From positions 2,272,867 through 2,312,259 of the forward strand of contig BFEA01000190.1 in the NCBI GenBank assembly GCA_003427395.1: a DNA stretch of 39,393 bases, in the 5' to 3' direction. Positions 32,475 to 39,393 of the stretch are shown in pieces; the stretch's first letter is position 1; the number at the start of each line of letters is the position of its first letter. Made by a program: the position numbers and the translations under genes. This DNA comes from Chara braunii. Lineage: Eukaryota > Streptophyta > Charophyceae > Charales > Characeae. A model generated the notes under the pieces. It saw nothing but the letters and a program-made list of their open reading frames with translations, searched no databases and had not been told where the DNA came from.

Positions 32475-32823
32475 AGAATCTGGAGTATATGCCCTTTTTG
32501 ACAAAGTGTCAGCAGTCCGTGCAGTGCGTCCTGCCTCACTGGCAGGGCAACAAAATGAAAACAAAAGAAGGAAAAAAACAACAAAAGCAACAAAAGCTAA
32601 TACTGGCCATGGTTGCAGGGAGTTTCATTCCTGAGTGCACTAGTGTGAGCACACGTCCTTCACAGCCTTCCCCGACGCCATTCCTCTCTTTGCAGTTGCT
32701 TCTTTTTTTTTCCCTGGTTTGAACATTATCTTACTGCCGACCCTGTCCCTACCGCCGAACTTTTCGGAATGAGTCATCTTTTGCCTGGGCGGTGTACTTA
32801 TTGGTTTAAGGCAGGCCAAACCA

Positions 32824-34844
32824 ATGATTCGTGAGTTCCTTCACCCTTTCAATAATAATGTACCTGTGGCACAAAATATGGAGAATATGTGCACTTCCAC
32901 ACAGGAGTACTTCAAGGACATGGTGACAACAAGAAGACTGGATATCCCGAAAGAGACAGACCTATCAAGAACGTCCAGTTTCTGGGACAAAATGGTTTTG
33001 TCTCTCCCTCGCACAGCGAAAGAAGGATTAGATGCTCCTGTTACTCCGCTGGAACTGCACAAGGCAGCAAAGCAGATGGCAAAGGGTAAGCGTCCAGGCC
33101 TAGACGGCCTACCGATTGAATTATTTCTCTGCATGTGGGAAGCCTTTGCTCCATTCCTTTGCCAGATCTACAATTATAGTGCTCTATCCTCTGGATCTCT
33201 ACCAAAAGGTTGGGTGAAAGGGGTCATCTCATTTCTCTTTTTTACAAAAAAGGGGACAAGAGACAAGTTAAGAATTAAACTGTCTCCATTTCCCTCAGTA
33301 GCAACCATGGGATCCGGGCATACTATCACCTACTTTAGACTGCCAGACGGCAAGCAAGTTAGGCTGCTGAGTACCTCTAAGGGCTAAACGCCGGTCCATA
33401 TAGGAGATACCAGCAGCCTAATGTCATTACAGGTACATCTCTGCTTGAACAATCAACTGCAACAACAAGAGACTGTTTGCTGGGTGGTTGGGTGTAGAAG
33501 AACATTACTTAGGGTCGGTGACCAATTCTCCTAATAGTAGCCAGGAGACCTGGGTATATTACCACTTACCTGCTTCCCACAAATAGATTGGAGCCTTGTT
33601 CCCATTAGAAAATAAAAAATAAAAAAAAAGTATGTCCTGTATGCCAATAACTCTGAATAACTACCAGTCAGTACAAATGTATGTTTATTCACACAAGCAA
33701 CTACAATGTTCAGGGATGCTGGACCCGCTTTCAGCAGGTGCTGCTTCCCACCAATAGATGGAGTCTCCCTGGCAGTGCTAGTGGTGCCTGGTCTTACCAG
33801 CACCCCTAGCATCAGTTCGGGCTGTTACTTGAAAGAAAAAAAAAGAATTGTCGGCCTATGTCAGTGTTAAATGTAGCCTGTAAGATCTTGGCTAAAGCCT
33901 TGGCAATAAGATTAGCAGAGTGCCTCCATAACTTGGTAGGAGTTGAACAGGGTGCATTTGTGAAAGGGCGCACTATCTTTGACAAGATAATGGCAACAAT
34001 TCAAGCGCTAGAAGTGGTGAGTAGAGAAAAGAAGGATATAGCCATACTACGAGTGCTGTATATGGAAAAAGCATACGATAAAGTGGGATGGCCTTTCGTA
34101 TTTACGACACTGGCCAAGAAGCTTGGCTTCGGTCAAGGTTTCTGCACTTGGGTAAGAACCATGTACACAGATGCTTCATCGGTGGTAATGGTTAATGGGA
34201 GGCTATCCTCAGAGGTTTCCCTTGACAAGATCAATTAGGCAAGGATGTCCGCTAGCCCCCTTAATCTTTGTGGTTCACTTGGAGCCGCCCTTCTTCTCAA
34301 CATAACGACAAAATAATCAAATTGTAGGATTGCCCCTGACCCCTTCGTTTCAGTGGAAGGGTGAAGCAATAGCGGACGACCTAACTGTGGCCTGTGAGAA
34401 TTCTACGCCTTTGTTATTAGAACTTAGGTTCTAGATGAATATCTTGTGAACTATCGGAAGCAACTATAAATTGGAATAAATCAGTGTTTTTCCTTCCACC
34501 CCAATATGAAATGAGGATTAATTGGGGACTGCACCACATCCCCTCTGACACATCGGAACGGTTTCTGGGGGTCCAAGTCTCGCTGTCGGACTGTACGGCC
34601 GCGCAAGATTCGCTACTTTCCGAGAAAGTGACTACGAGAATACCAAGCTGGGTTAAAACTTAAAAACCATCAACTATCCCCCTTTGGTAGAGCTCTGGTT
34701 TTGTCAGCAGCAGTGTTTTCCAGTCTACGGTTCCCTCTGCCGGCCCACCTCTTAGGGGGATGATGCCTCCAAGGAAATCAAGAGGGAAGGTGCTAAATAT
34801 CTATGGAAACCCACTGCACAGGATCACCAAGGCTTTATAATTAA
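32824..34844 (+). pseudogene. LINE-3 reverse transcriptase domain, split by a tail insertion
   Basis: GKRPGLDGLPIELFL (33085) is the conserved segment before RT motif 1. Then KKGDKRQVKNCRPMSVLN is restored when the insertion at 33277-33842 and one AAGAATT are removed. KAYDKVGW (34070) is motif A, but the catalytic Asp position reads Tyr (VLYMEKAYD versus FIDFEKTYD in LINE-1). SIRQGCPLAPLIF (34234, after a frameshift) and IADDLTVAC (34368) follow; the latter is the YADD box. SERFLGVQVSLSD leads towards YLWKPTAQD at 34797. Enzymatically dead. Confidence 0.8.
33277..33842 (+). mobile_element. 5'-truncated LINE-tail retro-insertion inside LINE-3 RT, 7-bp TSD
   Basis: Flanked by aagaatt (33270-33276 and 33843-33849) and ending in an A-rich tail. 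Its 3' block has the hairpin at 33718-33735 (one base short in the stem), caggtgctgcttcccacc and the second stem gctagtggtg...cacccctagc. It contains a second, more diverged tail with its own A-rich run (about 33540-33629), so it is itself composite. Confidence 0.75.
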
Positions 34845-34950
34845 ACCACTAGTACTTCCTCGAGTCGTGCCCGTTAACTCGCCATGATTTTAGGAAACAT
34901 ACGGGCCAGTACAGGAGCGCCCAAATTCATCCGACTAGAAATGTTTCTAC

Positions 34951-35813
34951 AACAACGGTAACTTCTTCATCTATATCAACAGCGCTCATAACGAAGACAT
35001 CTTCAACATCAACGATCAATCCAACGACAACAATGGTGCTATTAACGATGACATCTGAAATTCAACTTCCAACAACATCTATCCATGCGACAGCCACTAT
35101 GGTGAGTGCTACTCAGTCTCTTCCAATCCTCTCTTTGTGGGAGACTCTGCTGGGGCCGGAGGGTGGCCTGCTGGGGTCAAAGGGTAGCCGAGGGTTCTTT
35201 CTCGAAAGTTTTGCTGTGCATGGGAAGATGCCGACCTGGCGAGGCGCTTGGGGTGGCATGCTGATGAGTTGTTCCCGTGGGATTCGGGGGGGGGANGAGA
35301 GGCTGTAGCAAGGGGTTGGGAGGCGGTGCCTGTGGTCTCNGTGTTTGTTCTCTTTCCCCCTCCCCTTCATGAGTGTTGATTTCCCTTNATTGCTGAATTC
35401 TTCCTCCCTTGATAAGCTTTGAGTTCATTTACTGTGGGTCATATTCAATTAGGGTTTGTGACTGGGACCTGGGATGTGCTCTACTGATTTGCCCTGCTAT
35501 ATCCCCCCCGAAATCTTGCTTTGTAGGGACTGATCATTGGTGGTCCAGTATAGTAGGGCAGAAGTCTATTGTCCATGGGGCTGAGTTAATCCTTCCCTCC
35601 TGGGGAAGCAATCAATGCTCAGCGCTCAAATCTTCATTCTTGTCGTACAGGGAAGCTGTCTCTATGGGAGCAGTGGCCGAGGCTCTTCCAGCCCTAATGG
35701 GAAGAGGCGTGTGTCTGCGGTGTATTCAAATTTATAATATGAGCCTTGGGCACTGGGCCTTTGTTAAATAAAAAAAAAAAAAAAAAAAAAGAAGAAGAAG
35801 AAGAAGAAGAAGA
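34951..35813 (+). mobile_element. Poly(A)/(GAA)n-tailed retro-insert inside the TTAA element
   Basis: A 14-bp repeat agaaatgtttctac (34937-34950 and 35814-35827) flanks it, and it ends with ~22 A then (GAA)8. The compact relative at 37947 has the same string once, uninterrupted, which confirms an insertion. The body has Ser/Thr-rich coding-like sequence, an intron-donor-like ctatg|gtgagt near 35100 and a 3'-UTR-like end, but I recognise no gene or LINE tail. It may be a processed copy of a host transcript. N positions at 35296, 35340 and 35388. Confidence 0.6.
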
Positions 35814-36135
35814 AGAAATGTTTCTACTCTTCTTTTTTTTCTGCGGCCGATAGCTGGGCCAAACCACCAGTACTTGGCCCAGCTATCGGCCGTGGCGCTT
35901 TCCCAATGGGAAGAGGCGTGTGTCTGCGGTGTATTCAAATTTATAATATGAGCCTTGGGCACTGGGCCCTTGTTAAAAAAAAANAAAAAAAAAAAAAAAA
36001 AAGAAGAAGAAGAAGAAGAAGAAGAAGAAGAAATGTTTCTACTCTTCTTTTTTTTCCGCGGCCGATAGCTGGGCCAAGTACTGGTGGTTTAAATCACCAG
36101 TACTTGGCCCAGCTATCGGCCGTGGCGCTTTCCCA
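35696..36135. repeat. 209-bp tandem duplication within the TTAA element
   Basis: From aatgggaagaggcgtgtgtc at 35696 the sequence repeats at 35905, including the poly(A)/(GAA)n tail, the TSD string and the element's terminal ggcccagctatcggccg. The second unit is slightly longer because it carries the extra palindromic end. One N at 35984 in the poly(A). Confidence 0.85.
36059..36122. repeat. 64-bp palindrome: two element ends facing each other across TTAA
   Basis: Arms of ~30 bp (cggccgatagctgggccaag...) pair with a single mismatch. The centre reads GGTGGT-TTAA-ATCACC, i.e. two terminal repeats of the TTAA family abutting a shared TTAA. This fits insertion of one element into the TTAA flank of another, or a joined-ends intermediate. 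Confidence 0.8.
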
Positions 36136-36507
36136 TTACGCGCCGCGCCTTTAGGGCTTCGGGGTACCGGACCACAATGGCTGGAAGCGCCAGCCAAAAA
36201 AAAATTGAAATGGTAACCCGGCGCTTCGGTGAAAATCGGCATTCAAGGGCATTCAGGCTCGGCATCGATAGCTGGGCCAAGTACTGGTGGTTTAAGGTGG
36301 CATGGGAGATGATAACCTGCCCCAGGAATGAAGGGGGTCTGGGCTTGTTGGACCCTAGGCAGCAGAACATTGCTCTATTATTTGTTAAATGGCCCATTCA
36401 AGCAATGTTTGGCTATGGGGGGAAACTCTGGGTAGTATTGGCAGAATACATCTTGAAGGCAGAATGGTCCCTTAGCCAAGGAACTCATGTGTGGTTATGT
36501 CTGTTAA

Positions 36508-36673
36508 AGCACCAGTACACCACACATCAGTCCGCAGGTGTCAGCACGAAACCCGCACCACTTCGGATGCCGCCAACTTTTTTTTTTCAACGGCATCCCA
36601 TGCCGCACGGCCCCTCCGTGTTTCGCTTGTGGCGACAAAACTTTCTGCAAGGATGGGGCCGTGTACTTGCGGT
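36508..36673. mobile_element. 166-bp TTAA-flanked MITE inside LINE-3
   Basis: TTAA at 36504-36507 and 36674-36677. Ends AGCACCAGTACACC and inverted ACCGCAAGTACACGG, related to the ACCACCAGTACTT ends of the larger element. Removing it restores WLCLLIVLNAVFLPAP in frame. Confidence 0.8.
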
Positions 36674-36885
36674 TTAATAGTACTTAATGCCGTCTTTTTG
36701 CCAGCACCAACCAAAGTCAAGAATTTGGAGGGGTATTCCAATGGCCTGGAACAAAATCCAACCTCAGGCAATAAAGAAACCCGTCTCCAAGGAAGAAAAA
36801 TATTAAATCAGGTATTATTTGAGACCTCTTCATCCGACATCAGAGTAAGGGACTTCTCCAGGCAGACGACAGCCCAGGCACCTTT

Positions 36886-36993
36886 TTTTTTTTTTTTTTT
36901 TTTTTTGAGAAACCGACCCGAGTGAATGCTAGGGGTGCTGATAAGAGCAGACACCACTAGCATGCTCGGGGAGGCTCCATCTATTGGTGGGGA
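36886..36993 (-). mobile_element. Solo LINE 3' tail (minus strand) inside LINE-3, with 18-bp TSD
   Basis: gacagYccaggcaccttt occurs at 36868-36885 and 36994-37011 (17 of 18 identical). The insert is only the last ~85 nt of the tail (from ctccccaccaatagatggag, through the second stem gctagtggtg...cacccctagc) plus ~22 A. It is the shortest insertion here and shows that the terminal tail alone can be what survives 5' truncation. Confidence 0.88.
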
Positions 36994-37946
36994 GACAGTC
37001 CAGGCACCTTTGGTAGATCTTGGATTGAAAAAGGGGTTATCCAACTTAGAGACCTGTGTGATGCAGAAGACAATGGGTGCATATCCTATTGAGGAACTAA
37101 GAAGAAAACTGCCTAGAATACATAATGGGCCCGGAGCTCAGCGCTGGCATCAAAGTGCAGAAATGGATATTGAGATGGAGGAATAAAGAAGGCATATTGC
37201 AGTGGTCTAAGACTCAATGGTACAGACAACAGTAGGGATGGAGGAGGAAGTGCGGGTGATGGAAAGCCATTCAGGGGGTGGTTCAATATGCTCTTAAATC
37301 AGACCTGTAACTAATAACTTTCTACTGGAAACACTATTATTTGGTTGGAAAAGAGCAACATCAAAAGAGCTGAACCTTCCTCTGATAGGCTACGAAACTA
37401 AGAACGGTGTATTAATACACACGGCGACAGAGTACACAAGAAGCCGGTGGTTACAGCAAAAGAAAAGACTAGACGAAATGCGGGCAGATCTCCTCAGTCA
37501 GTCAATGATAAAGACCTCTGCATAAACTGTGGAGGGCATTGAAAAAGATTCCATCTCAGAAACAGACCACAATCCAGTGGCTCCAGTCCTTACAAGTCAC
37601 TGCTTGTGCAACTTGGTTACGTCTCAAAAATGCATGCCCCGCTATCATCGGTCTGTTCTCGATGTAAGTGGGGCTGTGAATCTGCTCAGCATCTGTGGCC
37701 TCTACTGTCCCCACAGTCAGGCAAGGTCTGGGAATCGTGGAGAGAAAGATGGAAAAGAGACACCCTTCCATAAAACTGAGCGGTCTGATTACTTCATCCT
37801 TCCATGGGAATGCTACATCAGATGCAGAATTCACCGCAGGTAAATGGGGTACGTTGCGGTGGTCTGCAGGGGTCTACTACTGGAAGGAGTATGGTCTTCA
37901 AGGAATGCAAAGGTCTTTAAGAATGCGAACATTTGATTGAGCAGGT

Positions 37947-38094
37947 GTGTAGTACTTGGCCCAGCTATCGGCCGCAGGAAAAAATAGAGTAGAAATGTTT
38001 CTAGTTGGATGAATGTGGGCGCTCCTGTGGTGGCCCGTACATTTCCCAAAATCGTGGCGCATTAACGGGCACGACTCGAAGTCGTACTGGTGGT
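37947..38094. mobile_element. Compact 148-bp member of the TTAA MITE family
   Basis: Runs from agtacttggcccagctatcg to gtactggtggt, then TTAA at 38095-38098. The left TTAA is degraded. Interior strings (gtagaaatgtttctag, gggcgctcctg, cccgtacatttccc, aacgggcacgactcga) match, inverted, the left end of the 1,447-bp element at 34845-34955. It gives the uninterrupted family structure. Confidence 0.75.
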
Positions 38095-38374
38095 TTAAAG
38101 TCGAAATTAGATCAGTGATGATATTAGCCGATAAGCATAGGAAGAGCGAGATTTGGTTCTTGAAAATGTGGGTTGTGGACAACTACTTCGCATTCCATAT
38201 CATGGACAAGTATGTCGCATCCATATCAGCAGCCTAAGGTAGGCTGACAACCTTTTTTTTTTTTTTTTTTTTTTCCCCCCCAGCCTCTGGATGGCTATAT
38301 ATTGACATTTGAACGCTTTAGGGCCACAGGAAAAAAATGGAATGGGACATGGAGATGATTCAGAAGGGGGTTTC

Positions 38375-38807
38375 AGGGCCTCGCCGGACGGTGCAGTAAA
38401 CGAAACGAAACGACCTCAAACCTCGCGAGGGCTCGCGAGGCCAAGAATCACCGTTTTGACTCCTTTTTTGCATCACCGCCGCACAGCACACGCGAATTCC
38501 CTCGCGGAAAGGGCTTCGCTCGCTTCCAACATCGCTCGCGGGGCCTGACACATGCAAAAGTACAAATTTTTGGATGTGCTTTCTTTGGAGCCACGTGTTG
38601 CACTCGTGCGGATCCGCAGCTCCACCAGCAGTGAAGCGGAGGACCTGCGAGTTCGTGCGAGTTGCAGGCAGGGATGGCCGCTGCACGTGCTCACACTTGC
38701 AAACTTGGAGTAAACACTGACAGGATCCGCGAGGGTGCTGTGCGGCGAAACGTACGCGAAACGAAGTCATTTTGTTTTTCGTGTAGCATGCCGTCCGGCG
38801 AGGCCCT
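38375..38807. mobile_element. 433-bp TIR element with AGGGCCTCGCCGGACGG ends
   Basis: The 17-bp ends are perfect inverted repeats (38375-38391 and 38791-38807), with looser pairing inwards (aaacgaaacgaaacgac versus the inverse of cgtacgcgaaacgaag). CTCGCGAGG/CCTCGC motifs repeat near the left end. The ends recall hAT (CAGGGCC), but the flanks do not show an 8-bp duplication. Non-coding. Confidence 0.75.
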
Positions 38808-38994
38808 CAAGCAGAGTGTTCGTTGGCGGTTGTGGGAAGTAATCCCTGATGAATTAGGTCATTAATGTTTGTCAGTTGGTATGAACATGGTTTAATTACA
38901 ACGTAAGCTGTCCATCGGTTCGTCAGAGGAGAAGTACATACTTTCCCCTCCTTTTCTGTGCTTCAAGTTTATTTTGGAGGAATGATCTCTTACA

Positions 38995-39150
38995 GAGAGA
39001 GTAAGACGGACGCTGGACCAGATTTGCAGCACGAGCCTATGGGTAATGGCCCCCGTCTTTCTCCCGGGTTGTTTGTGGGGATTCCCGGCCTCTTGCTTTC
39101 AGGTTTAATAAAGTTTGGACATTCCTTCAGAAAAAAAAGGAAGGAAAACA
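38995..39150 (+). mobile_element. Fragment of the LINE 3' tail
   Basis: gctggaccagatttgcagc (39012-39030) keeps the hairpin with one mismatched pair, followed by gcacgagcc and, after a diverged stretch, aataaag and an A-rich run at 39130. A distant relative of the tail copies at 21.6 and 28.8 kb. Confidence 0.4.
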
Positions 39151-39166
39151 TAACAATGCACCAACT

Positions 39167-39325
39167 GACCTAGCTCCGTAGGTACACACCCCTGAACTTT
39201 TAAAATACAGAGCCGAGTTCGACCTCCAGCCAAAGCAAATGCATGGATGACTAACAGGTCAGTTCGATGATGACATCTCAAGGCCGTCGCCCTTCATAAA
39301 AAGATTAAAATTCTAAAAAGACGAA
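39167..39325 (+). mobile_element. tRNA-derived SINE (SINE-B), copy 2
   Basis: Box A-like tagctccgtagg (39171-39182), box B gagttcgacctcc (39215-39227), then the family 3' block ggtcagttcgatgatgac...ctcaaggccgtcgcc (39257-39292) shared with 11012-11046, then an A-rich tail. The head differs from copy 1, so the two copies may be different subfamilies joined to the same 3' module. Confidence 0.65.
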
Positions 39326-39393
39326 AGGAAGAATAAATGTATTAAAAAAGGGGAAAAAGGGGGGGGCCGGGGCGGGTAACAACAACAAAAAAA

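Larger units (their letters stand above)
34845..36291. mobile_element. Expanded TTAA-flanked (piggyBac-like TSD) element inside LINE-3
   Basis: TTAA at 34841-34844 and 36292-36295. Ends ACCACTAGTACTT and inverted ACCACCAGTACTTGG. Removing it and one TTAA restores LINE-3 as GFIIKVAWEMITCPRNEGGLG, matching RVTW/RVAW...GGLG in the other two LINEs. The first ~105 bp and the last ~70 bp correspond to the compact 148-bp relative at 37947-38094; everything between is acquired: a poly(A) retro-insert, a tandem duplication, extra copies of its own end, and a fragment of another TIR family (36140-36250). No transposase. Confidence 0.85.
36296..37946 (+). pseudogene. LINE-3 ORF2 C-terminal region with degraded zf-RVT
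   Basis: Pieces in order: VAWEMITCPRNEGGLGLLDP; WLCLLIVLNAVFLPAPTKVK (joined across the 166-bp TTAA element); RSWIEKGVIQLRDLCDAED (joined across the solo tail), homologous to KSWIKRGVIRIKDIWDDES in LINE-1; EELRRKLPRIHNG; and a degraded zf-RVT around 37590-37750 (AIIGLFSMCKWGCESAQHLW, GKVWESWREKW) in which part of the C-x2-C...H-x4-C ligand set is lost. Several frameshifts. Confidence 0.7.
30303..38240 (+). mobile_element. LINE-3: near full-length ORF2 broken by seven later insertions
   Basis: The coding order matches LINE-1: endonuclease, RT, post-RT region, zf-RVT. Removing the SINE, the AGA-flanked TIR element, the AAGAATT-flanked tail copy, the TTAA elements and the solo tail leaves about 4.5 kb, close to the 4.6 kb of LINE-1 ORF2. 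The copy also has frameshifts and active-site losses and is therefore old. Individual pieces and insertions are listed separately. The true 3' end is uncertain; the zf-RVT region ends near 37940, and 38100-38240 may be its C-terminus or flank. Confidence 0.8.

Noticed and set aside
38360-38865. Overlapping 136- and 67-codon frames at 38.4-38.9 kb
   Set aside because: They lie inside the 433-bp TIR element and its GC-rich arms and overlap on opposite strands.
1-39393. Prokaryotic defence, biosynthetic or phage system
   Set aside because: No operon-like gene sets, ribosome-binding sites or bacterial protein families; all recognisable coding sequence is eukaryotic retroelement or degraded exon.

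Overview
This window looks like a stretch of a large, repeat-rich nuclear genome of a green plant or streptophyte alga. The evidence is three L1-type LINEs of the plant DUF4283/CCHC gag + endonuclease + RT + zf-RVT kind, two families of tRNA-derived SINE, many foldback/TIR elements, long (GT)n, (AT)n, poly(A/T) and poly(C) runs, and isolated N positions typical of a draft assembly. A charophyte such as Chara would fit, but that is an inference from style, not proof. I see no bacterial genes, no operons, no rRNA or functional tRNA gene and no CRISPR array.

Layout. 1-526 is the 3' end of an open frame with an acidic/Gln hexapeptide repeat, an AT-hook-like motif and a basic cluster. 540-1600 is microsatellite DNA with small Ala-rich islands and splice-like sites. 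1907-9444 is a 7.5 kb LINE (LINE-1) on the minus strand, with a poly(A) tail and a 14-bp target-site duplication (TSD); it split what looks like the last exon of a host gene. 9.8-13.3 kb holds GC minisatellite, foldback elements and SINEs. 13.4-17.8 kb is LINE-2 (plus strand), which has lost its endonuclease and RT core and is split by a 1,370-bp foldback element with an 8-bp TSD. 17.8-30.3 kb has no convincing gene: it holds minisatellites, MITE-like inverted repeats, LINE 3'-tail fragments, a 593-bp tandem duplication of AT-rich DNA and a 592-bp TIR element. 30.3-38.2 kb is LINE-3 (plus strand), whose near full-length ORF2 carries seven later insertions: a SINE, a TIR element, a LINE-tail copy, three TTAA-flanked elements and a solo LINE tail. 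38.3-39.4 kb holds another TIR element, a LINE tail and a second SINE.

Nothing here is a working multi-gene system. What stands out is the archaeology. Several insertions can be removed on paper at their TSDs and the host LINE reading frame is restored exactly, which fixes element ends, TSD lengths and insertion order. The points I rate highest are: (i) a TTAA-flanked, piggyBac-like MITE family with three insertions in one LINE, one of them expanded by a poly(A)-tailed retro-insert and by self-nesting across TTAA; (ii) a conserved 3'-terminal hairpin shared by at least seven retro-insertions, with a compensatory base-pair change; and (iii) LINE-1, with no visible frameshift over about 7 kb but about eleven in-frame stops, almost all TAA/TAG.
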